Origin: Nocardia sp. MH4
GTDB taxonomy: Bacteria > Actinomycetota > Actinomycetes > Mycobacteriales > Mycobacteriaceae
Direction: 5' to 3'
Assembly (NCBI RefSeq): GCF_019266065.1
Contig: NZ_LPNR01000111.1
Location: forward strand, 1-64,000
DNA length: 64,000 nt
The translations under genes and the position numbers were made by a program. Shown here piece after piece: positions 16,560 through 25,140 of the stretch; the stretch's first letter is position 1, and each line of letters opens with the position of its first letter. Under the pieces are notes generated by a model that was not told where the DNA came from, did no database searches, and was given only the letters and a program-made list of their open reading frames with translations.

Positions 16560-17888
16560 TTGAGAGATAGGTCATCGAACAGTGCAAAATCTGCCGATCG
16601 CCCCCGCGAAGCGGCATTGTGGGGACTATACATCCAATTCGGTAATTTTCGAGACACTTTGGATGGGTTGATTGATTTATCTGGGCTTGTCCCAGGCGAT
16701 CGACTTGATATCGACTCGCCAAAGATGGCGTTCCGCAAAACGGTAAGAATTTGGAACCAGTCGGACTCAGATGAAGTAATCGAAAAGATATTCAGGAGTA
16801 CGTTCAGAGATCTCGCCGAGTATCTCAATGACCTTCCAGAGGATGAATCACCTCAGGTGGTCTCAACTGGACTGCGGTCGGTGCAGAAGCATGCTCGTGA
16901 ACTCAGCGCGGTTGGACCGTCGGTCAATTGGTCGATTGCTTTCGAGAGGACGATCCGGCGTAATTCGCGAACGCATGCGCTGTACTCCTCGCTGCTTGTC
17001 TCGGCAACTAGCGCGTTTGAGGTTTTGGTTGCGGCGGTGCTGAGGTGCCAGTACCAAGCGGTTCCGAAGACGCTGTCGAGGTCCGAGAAGCGCTATTCGT
17101 TCGCCGATGTTGTTGAATTTTCTTCAATTGAGGAGTTTGGAGAGGCGTGTATCGATGATGCCATTGAGAATGTCATGCGAGGCGACGTTCAGAGCTGGTT
17201 CGAGCCGATAAGACGTTGGTATGATATTGGACTCTCGGACATCTCCGACGAATCAGATCAGATTGTCGAAGCCTACCTTCGACGCAATCTAATTGTGCAC
17301 AACGGCGGAATCAAAAATAGAATCTACCTGTCGAAATCTAAAGACCCCGATGCTGCTGGTGACATGCAGGTCAACATAGACCGGGGCTATGTTATGGAGG
17401 TCATCGATCGATTGCAGATCGCTGGTCTCATTCTTGTTGCACGTGTGTTTGATAAGCTGGGTGCAGGTGAAGACTGGGCCAAGGCGGTAAAGCATGATTT
17501 GGTTTCGGAATCTTCGTATGACCTCCTGGTGAACGGTAGAAATCGTGCCGTAGTCGAGTTGGGCAATCTGATCAAAATTACCAATTGTGACGGCTCGGCT
17601 GACTTGGTTGTCAAGGTGAATCGATGGATTGCGATGAAGTGTCACGCTGGTCTTGAAGCCATCCGGGCAGAGGTAGACCTTTGGGATGTCTCCATACTCA
17701 GCATGAGGTACAGGCTTGCGAAGTATGCCCTGCTGGATGATTTTGAGCGAGCGGCAAGATTGGTTCCCGCCGTAGTTGGTACACCAGAGTTGACGCAGGC
17801 AGAATTCAACGCTTGGCCTTTGCTTAAGGGGGTTCGTGAATACCTCTCAAATCAGAAGCGTCTTGAAGAGCTAGAAGCGAGCGACTAA
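16560..17888 (+). CDS. Uncharacterised protein with HEPN-type RNLIVH ribonuclease motif
   Basis: This encodes 442 residues from the TTG at 16560, which has GGGGAG 8 bp upstream; a TTG at 16554 in the same frame is less well spaced. Composition is strikingly different from the chromosome: many AT-ending codons (ATT, AAT, GAT, TTT, AGA). Near the middle is AYLRRNLIVHNGGI, in which R242-N-x3-H247 is the R-x4-6-H signature of HEPN ribonucleases, including the favoured polar residue after Arg. The surrounding sequence is predicted mainly helical. A C-terminal ~150-residue helical region lacks recognised domains. I do not recognise a named family. A defence or toxin RNase role is inference from the motif and the island context. 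Confidence 0.7.
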   Translation: MRDRSSNSAKSADRPREAALWGLYIQFGNFRDTLDGLIDLSGLVPGDRLDIDSPKMAFRKTVRIWNQSDSDEVIEKIFRSTFRDLAEYLNDLPEDESPQVVSTGLRSVQKHARELSAVGPSVNWSIAFERTIRRNSRTHALYSSLLVSATSAFEVLVAAVLRCQYQAVPKTLSRSEKRYSFADVVEFSSIEEFGEACIDDAIENVMRGDVQSWFEPIRRWYDIGLSDISDESDQIVEAYLRRNLIVHNGGIKNRIYLSKSKDPDAAGDMQVNIDRGYVMEVIDRLQIAGLILVARVFDKLGAGEDWAKAVKHDLVSESSYDLLVNGRNRAVVELGNLIKITNCDGSADLVVKVNRWIAMKCHAGLEAIRAEVDLWDVSILSMRYRLAKYALLDDFERAARLVPAVVGTPELTQAEFNAWPLLKGVREYLSNQKRLEELEASD

Positions 17889-18053
17889 GCGCGTCCTAGC
17901 CGTAAATTCGCGTGTGCGATTGGCTTGATTTAGTCTTTCTGTCTAACTATTACCACATGCGCATATCGGCGCCGTATTCCCGCCTTTGGGAGCGGTTAAA
18001 TTATTCGGTTGGGGATATTGGCTTCAAGATATCTGCGGTGTGGGCATACTAGT

Positions 18054-18677
18054 GTGATGACTGCCTTCATGCTGTCCCCGGATCGTCGCGACCAACTGGC
18101 CACGCTCCTCGCGGATGAGGTGAGGTTGCAGACCGAGTATCCGAAGGTCGCCGAGTACCTGGATACGGCCGCCGGGTTGCCCGGTGGGCCGGACCCGGAG
18201 CAGGATCGGCTGCTTGACCTGCGGATGCTGCACTTCCTATCTGGTGGTGAGAGCTCGAATCCGTACTGGGACATCGTGGAGCCGCTGCTGGGCGAGGGTG
18301 CAGATGGCCGTCAGATCCCTGGAGGCGGTGCGGGAACGGCCCGGATGGGATACACGCAGACCGTTCTGCAGGAGACGTACGCATACGCGATCCCCTCGCC
18401 GGGCACGCTCGACTGGATGGTCGAGGCCGCCGGCGGCCGCGGGATCTGCGAGGTCGGCGCCGGGCGCGGTTACTGGGCGGCGATGTTGGCCGACCGGCTG
18501 CTTCGTCATGGCGACCGGTTCGAAATTGTGGGCACCCCCATCGAAGGTCACCCGCTGACCGGGACTGTGTTGTCCGAAGCCGATCGTTCCCGCTCGCAGA
18601 ACCCCCTCTTTCACACGCGTGAGGATGGCTCCACCGGACGTGCCACCACCTATCGGTTGGCGGGTACGAGCCGGTGA
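18054..18677 (+). pseudogene. Truncated SAM-dependent methyltransferase-like gene with unrelated tail
   Basis: Reading from GTG 18054 or ATG 18057, about 130 residues lead to a class I methyltransferase motif I, GICEVGAGRGYWAAMLADR. The Rossmann fold stops right there. The following ~45 residues (VGTPIEGHPLTGTVLS ... REDGSTGRATTYRLAG) show no motif II-VI and read as a fragment of a different protein. The gene is therefore probably a 5' fragment joined to foreign sequence by recombination. A CATACT element at 18045-18050, directly before the start codon, suggests leaderless transcription. The intact family is common in actinobacteria as an uncharacterised ~300-residue protein. Confidence 0.6.
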
Positions 18678-18751
18678 CGGCTTGGCGCTGTTGAAACCAA
18701 AGTTTCACGATGGAGAAGTGTCACGTGCGCGCCCGAACCGCTACACCGAGG

Positions 18752-19133
18752 TCATGCTCCGCGCCGGGCGGTGACGGACGCCAGGCGATTCCACTGATCG
18801 TGGCGGCGGAGTGTGCCGTCGTAGGGGACGGCACACTCCGGCCGGGTGATGTGCAGGGTCTCGGCGTCGGCGTCGGCGTCGTGCACGGCCAGCCAGCCTG
18901 GCGACGGAATGGCGGTGCAGTCAGTGCCGACCAACGGCCGGGCACCGTGAGTGCACATTTCGGTGTCGAGCTCGTCGTCGGTGACCAGCTGGCCGTCCGG
19001 AGCGACCTGGGGTGAGCGAGTAGCGCGGTAACAGCACGAGCACGGGCTCGCCGTCCAGGATCATCGCGATGATGTCGGCGTCGCTGAGTGAGGCGGGCGA
19101 CTCCTCGCCGGGGCTAATTGCGAAGTCAGGCAA
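18752..19133 (-). pseudogene. Small frameshifted hypothetical gene
   Basis: Starting at TTG 19133, the frame MPDFAISPGEESPASLSDAD continues to LLPRYSLTP. The GC-biased codon pattern then moves to the next frame: QVAPDGQLVTDDELD ... MCTHGARPLVGTDCTAIPSPG ... LHITRPECAVPYDGTLR, ending at 18752. Joining the two frames near 19030 gives a plausible ~125-residue protein with uniform coding character. Neither half is plausible on its own. It is either a genuine one-base lesion or a sequencing error. Function unknown; no motif recognised. Confidence 0.45.
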
Positions 19134-19541
19134 CTGTATAGACCCGAGAGCATGCGTGCTGCCGCAGCTGATCGAGTTGTCGAACAGGTGTTCGCGCGCC
19201 GCGGAGGTGGTGTCCCGTGGCTAGGGTCTGCGTCGAGGGGGCGTGTCTCAACCGCATGTCCTCGGCCTGCGTCGTTGGACAGTTACGAAACGGGTCGCCA
19301 CGTTCCTGGTAGGGCGCGTTTGCCTGTTCGGTGCCCAAAGGCGTCGCCGAAAACAAGGCCTCAGGCGCCCTCGGGCGGCCTGAGGCCTTCTCTCTTCGAG
19401 GGTCCGCCCGACGCTGGCTCGCCGCTGGCGGGCGGTTGCGGAAGGCCGTCCGGTGCTCAGCGCACCGCTGCTGATGACTTGAGCGAATGGAATCGGGCCA
19501 GAGTTGGAGCGTCCGACAAGTGATGTGGGGGAAGGCTTTCG
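19134..19541. other. 408-bp non-coding stretch upstream of the NACHT gene
   Basis: No supported reading frame. It contains the strong hairpin at 19355-19389. A ribosome-binding-like GGGGGAAGG immediately precedes the GTG of the NACHT gene. No tRNA cloverleaf was found. Confidence 0.5.
19355..19389. terminator. Strong 12-bp hairpin, likely bidirectional terminator
   Basis: AAGGCCTCAGGC (19355-19366) pairs perfectly with GCCTGAGGCCTT (19378-19389) around an 11-base loop. The plus-strand side is followed by CTCTCTT; the minus-strand side is followed by GTTTTC. It could insulate the NACHT gene from both directions. Confidence 0.65.
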
Positions 19542-21464
19542 GTGGCAGGCTGTTATCCCGTGACTGGGATCGAGGCCGCGGCCGTACGCGCTGCGGCGGG
19601 GATGAGCGTGCCCGTGGCGAGAGGGCTGTATCGGCGGTGGCGGCCGAAGTCGGACTGGGCTTCGTTGGCCGGGCTTGCCGACGGCCTCGCCGCCGCGATC
19701 GACCAGGCTGAACAACAGGTCCAGCGGGAGCTGCGCGCAGGGCCAAGCGGATTCATGCCTGTCCGATTCACCGCTGCAGCGCATCAGCAGGTGGAAGAAG
19801 GGATCGACTCGGCCGAGGTCGATGAGATCGCCACCTACTTCGATCTGCTCGATCAGCCACGGCGGTTGGCCATATTGGGCGAGCCGGGCGCCGGTAAGAC
19901 GGTGGCCGCGACATACCTCGTGCGGAGCCTGATCCAACGGCGCAGCGAACTGGTCGCCGCGCCCCGGCGCGCTGCGGAACCGGTGCCGGTCCGGGTCAAT
20001 ACGGCCGGATGGGACGGCGGGCAAGATTTCTCTTCGTGGCTGGCTACCCGGCTGGAAGTGGACTACGAACTGCCGTCCAAAATCGCCGCGAAGATGATCA
20101 GAGCCGGGATGATCCTGCCCGTGCTCGACGGCCTAGACGAAATGGACGACGACACCACCAATGGAGATCGCGCCCGAGCACTACTGGACCGGCTCAACGA
20201 ACACGACTGGGCACACCGCCCCGCCGTCGTGCTGTGCCGCCGCAGCGAATTCCACCACCTGGCTCAGGTCGGCGGCGACAACGGTTTGCACGGTGCGGCC
20301 ACGGTAACCGTCGACCCGCTCGCCGCAGACCAGCCCGCCGACTACCTCACCCGCTACCAATACCGGATCGGTGCCAAACACCGTGCCTGGGACCAGATCA
20401 CCACCCACCTGCGCGAGAACACCGAGACCCCGCTCGCAGTGACTCTGCGTAATCCGTGGATGCTCGGCCTGACCGCCACCACCCTGCACCACGCCCCGCA
20501 GACCGCCGCTGCCTTGCTCAGCTACCCCACGCCCGACACTGTCCGCGACGGACTGTTCGCCGCGCAGATCTCCGCCGCGCTAGTCGGCAACGACGACACC
20601 GAAAGATTCCGCGACTACACCCCGGATAACGTCGAGAGATGGCTCCAGACCCTGGCGCGACACTTGGAGCACCGCCGCGACACCGGCCGTAACGGCACTG
20701 CCATTCGCCTCGACGAAATCTGGGAAATCGCCGGCACCACCCAAACTCGCCTCCTACACATCCTGACTGCCGCACTCCTGAGTGGCCTCGTGCCTGGGCT
20801 CGCAGTCGGGCTGGAGGCAGGGTTCTTAGTTGCGCTCAATTTTGGCGTCACGTTCGGGGTCGTCCTTTGGTTCCTGAAGCTTCCTGGCGCGAGTCACATC
20901 GCCTGGAAAGTGCCCAGCCGCAGGCGGTGGCCGACAGGACTCTTATCTGGGGTCTTCTCTGGCGGCGTGTTCGGGCTCTTGGTCGCGACTGTGGCCGGGC
21001 CCGGGGTCGGACTCGGGGCCGGGGTTGGGGTCGCGGTCATCTTCGGCATTGCATCCGGGCTCACCGCAACTGCCAGGGACCAGCTCGCGATGGGAACCGA
21101 CGCGCGGTGGCTGATTCGGAACGACATACGGGCGGCTCTCTTCTCAGGTGCGTTGTTCGGGCTCGGGATCGGACTCGCTTTTGGACTCGCATCATCCACG
21201 CTTCTGATGGGCCTGATGTTCGGGTTGTCGTCGGGGGTAGTTTTCGCGCTGATGTTCGGCCTCGTGAGTGGCCGGTTCTTTCTGTCCGCACTCCTGTTCA
21301 AGATCACCGGAGTCTTCCCAGGTCGGCCCGCCGCCTTCCTCGATTGGGCACGCGGCAGTGGTTTGCTCCGTGTCAACGCCACCGCCTACCAGTTTCGGCA
21401 CCAGACCTACCAGCAATGGCTCCTGCACGATCCAGGCGTCAAGGGCGACTTCCGGCCCATCTAG
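19542..21464 (+). CDS. NACHT-type STAND NTPase with C-terminal multi-pass membrane domain
   Basis: A 640-residue protein. A ~110-residue N-terminal region with no recognised effector is followed by an NTPase core. Walker A GEPGAGKT is at 113-120 and Walker B ILPVLDGLDEMDDD at 191-204, with the acidic extension typical of NACHT proteins. A helical region ends near 400. Residues ~405-600 form several Gly-rich hydrophobic helices with repeated GLxxGLxxG-like patterns (GLVPGLAVGLEAG, GVGLGAGVGVAVIFG), then a soluble tail. NACHT NTPases act as signal-dependent oligomerising switches, and many bacterial ones defend against phage. Here the membrane domain could be the effector, acting as a pore or depolariser, but that is inference. 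GTG start at 19542 with GGGGGAAGG upstream. The gene stands alone. Confidence 0.8.
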   Translation: MAGCYPVTGIEAAAVRAAAGMSVPVARGLYRRWRPKSDWASLAGLADGLAAAIDQAEQQVQRELRAGPSGFMPVRFTAAAHQQVEEGIDSAEVDEIATYFDLLDQPRRLAILGEPGAGKTVAATYLVRSLIQRRSELVAAPRRAAEPVPVRVNTAGWDGGQDFSSWLATRLEVDYELPSKIAAKMIRAGMILPVLDGLDEMDDDTTNGDRARALLDRLNEHDWAHRPAVVLCRRSEFHHLAQVGGDNGLHGAATVTVDPLAADQPADYLTRYQYRIGAKHRAWDQITTHLRENTETPLAVTLRNPWMLGLTATTLHHAPQTAAALLSYPTPDTVRDGLFAAQISAALVGNDDTERFRDYTPDNVERWLQTLARHLEHRRDTGRNGTAIRLDEIWEIAGTTQTRLLHILTAALLSGLVPGLAVGLEAGFLVALNFGVTFGVVLWFLKLPGASHIAWKVPSRRRWPTGLLSGVFSGGVFGLLVATVAGPGVGLGAGVGVAVIFGIASGLTATARDQLAMGTDARWLIRNDIRAALFSGALFGLGIGLAFGLASSTLLMGLMFGLSSGVVFALMFGLVSGRFFLSALLFKITGVFPGRPAAFLDWARGSGLLRVNATAYQFRHQTYQQWLLHDPGVKGDFRPI

Positions 21465-21862
21465 TGCCGCACCCCGAGATGTACTCGCCGGATCGCTCGA
21501 ACCAGAGCCACGGTGCTCAAGCTCCCCTGCGCCGACCGATTGAGATCAAGTTCGTTTGCCGAACACTCCGCTGATGGCCGAGTGCCGACGGCGGACTTGC
21601 AGGAGTTGATGTTCGGAAACTCGTTCGGAAATCGGTTGTCTCATCTGGGGGTGTCGAACACGTTTCCAGAACGGGCGGAGGCATGCCGCTGGTGGTTTGG
21701 TTCGGGATCAGCTTGGCCGTCGTGCGCGGCCAGGCCTCCGCGCTGGCTTCCTGGCTGGCTCCGTTTGGTGCCAGAGACGCCGCGAATAGGCCGCCAAAAA
21801 CCGGGGCCTCTAACTAGGTAAAAGCAATGTTCAGCGTATGAATCTGACTGCGCTGTACACGG
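21465..21862. other. 398-bp non-coding stretch between the NACHT gene and the recombinase remnant
   Basis: No coding bias in any frame. Short direct repeats GTTCGGAAA near 21612-21633 are visible. The part next to the recombinase 3' end (about 21790-21862) is AT-richer. It might contain a former attachment site, but no matching copy was seen elsewhere in the window. Confidence 0.35.
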
Positions 21863-23200
21863 CTAGCGTGGTGTGATTATCACCGTCTGGGGATCGAACG
21901 CCTTCCGTCCGCGAGGGTGGGGGAGTAGTCGCACCGTGCACAGCAGATCGATGATCGCCCGCTGTGCGGCAAGATCGGCGTCATCGAAGGCGTCAACCGG
22001 GGACGGCGCCAGCAGGATTGCTGCCGCTGACGGCCCCGCAGCGAGATTTGCTTGTTTCGTATCGAGTTCGGCTAGTATGGCGTTTGCTTCGTCGCGGATT
22101 TCCGCATATAGAGCGCCGTCGATCAGCTCGGCTTTGTAATCGGCCCTGGCGCGGTTGATTCGATCGCGCAGCTCTTGCTGTTGTTGAGCCAAGCGAGCGG
22201 CACTCTCGTTGTTCTCGGGTACGAGCAGGTCGGACGGGTCAGATTGCCGTAGCCGACGATGTACGAATCCCTCGACAAACTTGTCGATCTGCTGGCGTGA
22301 CCTCATTACGTGGCCTGCGCACCGGTACCGCGTGCCGTGTGCGCGAACGGGCCTGTCGCAGCCTTCCACGCCACAGAGGTAAAGGCCGGAGCCGAGGTGG
22401 CGGCGTTCAGTTCCTTTTCGGTTCGACGCGCGTTCGGGATCGTCGAGGCGCTGCTGGACCGCGAGCCAAAGCCCGTCGGGCACAATCGCCGGCCACTCGC
22501 CCCGAACCGGTGCGCCCGCGGCGTCGCGGACGATTTCGCCCTCGAACATGCTCCACCCGGCGTAACGCGGATTGCGAAGGATGCCGAGCACCGAGGTGGG
22601 GTTCCAAGGCCGACCGGATCGTGTTGGGAGCGCTGGCACAGAGGGCGGGAGGATCTGCAGGTGAGTCCGGTCTCCCGCCTCGCGCACGACCTGTTGGGCG
22701 CCTGAAAGAGCGGCCGCGAGGGCCTTCAGTGACGTGCCTGTCGCGAAGGCTTCGTAGACCTCGCGAACTGCAGTGGCCTCATGCTCGATCACCTCGCCGT
22801 CCAGGGTGTACCCCGTGGCGCGGATCCCGCGTGGTGGCCGGCCTTTGCTTGCGCGCTGCTGCTGTGCACGACTTTGCCGGGCACCCTTTCGTTCCATTTC
22901 TGCGCGGGCGACAGCTGCCTTGATCCGGGCATACATCCGACCGCCATCGGTCTGCAGATCGGCCTCGCCGTTGGCGGTCACCATCCGCAGCCCGCGGCTC
23001 TCCGCCGCATCAATCCAGTCCTCGAGCTGGCGCGGCTGCCGGGTAAGGCGGTCGAGGTCCCAAGTAATCAGCGCGTCGAAGTGGCCGGACTTGAAGTCCT
23101 CCACCATCCGGTCGTAGGCGGGGCGCTTCTTGACCTTGCTGAACGCGGATACGCTGTAAGTCGTTGCGCCTGGGGTGAATTGAAGGATCCCCAGGCGCAT
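21863..23200 (-). pseudogene. 5'-truncated large serine recombinase
   Basis: The frame begins at ATG 23200 with a few unrelated residues. It then enters the middle of a resolvase catalytic domain at YSVSAFSKVKKRPAYDRM, followed by ALITWDLDRLTRQPRQLEDW, the Recombinase domain (GILRNPRYAGWSMFEGEIV), a Cys zinc ribbon (CGVEGCDRPVRAH ... CAGH) and a coiled coil. The first ~50 residues, which carry the nucleophilic Ser in a YxRxS-type motif, are absent, and no frame upstream encodes them. The upstream AbiEii-like gene ends at 23264, only 63 bp away. The remnant cannot be catalytically active. It dates the island as formerly mobile. Confidence 0.75.
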
Positions 23201-23263
23201 TGGTTGTTGCGAACGTGGCGCCGGGCGTTGCGGCCAGGTGGTCCGCTGATCGGTCCCGCGGAT

Positions 23264-24084
23264 TCACGATGACAGGAACGCCGTAAGTCCCTCGATCGCT
23301 CGATGCGCCGCCGCGTGGTCAGGGCGCGTTCTCGACCGCTGACGCGCGAAGTACTCCACGAGTAGTTCTGGATTGCTCTGCCGCCAGGCTGCGGACAGCT
23401 CTTCCACTCGGCTGCTTCCGAGAACATCGGACACCTCCTCGCCGAGGAGGAGCAACGTCGCGACATCGAGGTCGAGATCAGCCCTCAGAAGGAGATCGGT
23501 ACGCTGTGCGTACAGCGATGCATGGACTTCGCCGTCCTCCTGATACCAGCCACAGGCAATCGCGATATCGCCGGCGTCTTTGTATTCGCCGTGGCTGGAT
23601 CGGTCACACCAAGCTTCAACTTGAGCGCGGTGTATCCGGCGGGTGTGGGAATCCGAACGCGGTTCCCGCTCGGCAGGAGAACTTCCTGCGAGCACCCGAA
23701 AACCTCTCGAAAGCCGAAGACGTCGAGAGAATCCCGTCGGCTGGACAGGACGGTGGTTCCGGCCGGGTCTTCGATGTCACCGAACGGCACCACGTCGACC
23801 GAAACACCCGCGATCGTGTGGCGGATTTCGGTAGTGCCCGACCGGGGGAAGGACGAAACTATCTGTCGATACCGGGCATCGCCATCGACGGCGATACCGA
23901 TATCGACGTCACTGGTTGCACGGAGTAGATCGGCGCGTCCGAACGATGCGTGCAGCAAGTCGCGACAGTGTGCGCCGATGACCATGATCGATGCGTCGTC
24001 CGCACCCGAGTTCGTCACCAATGCGTCGACCACCCTGCTGACCAGGTCCAGCGACTGCGTGGTGATGCGCTGGAGGTCAAACAC
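23264..24084 (-). pseudogene. AbiEii-like nucleotidyltransferase toxin gene with single-base frameshift
   Basis: The frame from ATG 24084 encodes a nucleotidyltransferase-fold N-terminus with the metal-binding SDVDIGI (Asp59, Asp61). It runs to PAGYTALKL, after which the natural continuation EAWCDRSSHGEYKDAGDIA is in the next frame, reaching a stop at 23264. Inserting one base near 23616 restores a continuous ~272-residue protein, so one G appears lost from TTG-GAA. AbiEii/AbiEii-like proteins are type IV toxins that modify nucleotides or tRNA. The gene overlaps the stop of the antitoxin-like gene by 8 bp. It is either a real inactivation or a sequencing error. Confidence 0.72.
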
Positions 24085-25060
24085 GCCGGTCCCTCCTCAG
24101 GGCGCTCGCTACTTCGGACAGCCGTGGTTCTCTCGAGGCCAGGAGGTCTGCGTACACCATCAGTGGTGGGGCTGACGATTCGGTGAAGGTGCCGTACCGG
24201 TCGGGTGCGGTGGACCACGGGGGCTCGGTCCAGAACTTTCGTCGGATCTCGATGGTGGGATTGTCGGATTTCCGCCATCCGTTCTGGATGGCAACGATCG
24301 GGTCGAAGTTCTTGACATAGACGGTCAGCGTCTCTGGCTGCCGGATCGATTCGATCGCGGATTCGCCACTGACGAGATGGCCCGGCGGCGGCGTCCAGTG
24401 CGCGATATCCCCGGTAAAGGAGGCCTCGCGGATCTTCGGCATCAAGGTGCCTCGATACGCCGCAGACCAGAGATCGATGAGCTCATCGCGCCGATGGAGC
24501 GATCTCCCGATGACATAGTCGGACTCCTTCATGATCTCCAGCGTCGATTGCGTGATCCCGACGGATGTCCCGGCGGTGTCGGCGATCATGCGCACCGGTT
24601 TGCTCGCCAGGTCTGGCCATGTCAGCAACGCGAACAGGACCTGCATCCTCCGGACGCTGAACAGGTTGGCTGCCGGGAGTGACCGACGCTTCTCGGAAGT
24701 GGTGCCGCGGCGTCCGCGGATGTCGATCAGGACCGGGCCGAAGGTCAGATGAGCGTTCCCCGCGTCGTCGATGTAGTCGATGCGCGCGTCGCGGAGTGCC
24801 TCCGCTGTTCTGCTGCTGATCAGTGGTCCTGCGACCAGGAGCCGGTGCGATTCGTCGTGCTGCTCGAGCTTCGAGAGTTCTGACAGAGTGGCGTGTGGTA
24901 GCCATGCCATCCGGTACTGGGTGTCGAAGCCGTTGCGGCTAACCGCGACGATCGCTGTGTTCTCCGATGTCCAGTGCTGCAGCTCGAACTCGATCGAGAC
25001 CGCCGACATCGCCTGGGTCACCAGGTGCTCGATGTCGCGTTCACTCGTTCGGTCTTCCAT
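24077..25060 (-). CDS. AbiEi-like type IV antitoxin / transcriptional regulator
   Basis: A 327-residue protein. A central winged-helix segment (RRMQVLFALLTWPD ... DTAGTSVGITQSTLEIMKESDYVI) is preceded by a ~120-residue sensory-like region and followed by ~130 residues resembling the C-terminal domain of AbiEi antitoxins (PETLTVYVKNFDPIVAIQNGW). AbiEi proteins bind their own promoter and neutralise AbiEii without direct toxin binding. The ATG at 25060 is chosen because an AT-rich promoter with repeats lies immediately upstream. The downstream toxin-like gene overlaps it by 8 bp. The antitoxin is intact while the toxin is frameshifted, which is the survivable order of decay. Confidence 0.75.
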   Translation of the reverse strand: MEDRTSERDIEHLVTQAMSAVSIEFELQHWTSENTAIVAVSRNGFDTQYRMAWLPHATLSELSKLEQHDESHRLLVAGPLISSRTAEALRDARIDYIDDAGNAHLTFGPVLIDIRGRRGTTSEKRRSLPAANLFSVRRMQVLFALLTWPDLASKPVRMIADTAGTSVGITQSTLEIMKESDYVIGRSLHRRDELIDLWSAAYRGTLMPKIREASFTGDIAHWTPPPGHLVSGESAIESIRQPETLTVYVKNFDPIVAIQNGWRKSDNPTIEIRRKFWTEPPWSTAPDRYGTFTESSAPPLMVYADLLASREPRLSEVASALRRDRRV

Positions 25061-25100
25061 AGTGTTCACTTTAGTTGAACATGTTGAAATATTGAACAAG
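25061..25100 (-). promoter_or_regulatory. Candidate autoregulatory operator of the AbiE-like operon
   Basis: This is an AT-rich patch in a GC-rich chromosome. The inverted repeat GTTCA (25064-25068) / TGAAC (25076-25080) is followed by three TTGAA-type direct repeats: TTGAACA at 25075, TTGAAAT at 25084 and TTGAACA at 25092. It abuts the antitoxin start codon, as expected for AbiEi autorepression. Confidence 0.5.
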
Positions 25101-25140
25101 GGTGAGAGTAAGGCAGGACCGGAAGGAGGTGTGCGTGTTG

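Noticed and set aside
18710..19015. Plus-strand 101-codon frame opposite the small frameshifted gene
   Set aside because: The minus-strand frames carry the coding bias and give a continuous protein after one base correction.
19134..19541. tRNA or integration-site tRNA fragment
   Set aside because: No cloverleaf with TTCRANNC T-loop and acceptor stem could be built; only the terminator-like hairpin.
21513..21821. 102-codon ORF after the NACHT gene
   Set aside because: No ribosome-binding site, no third-position bias and no recognisable sequence.
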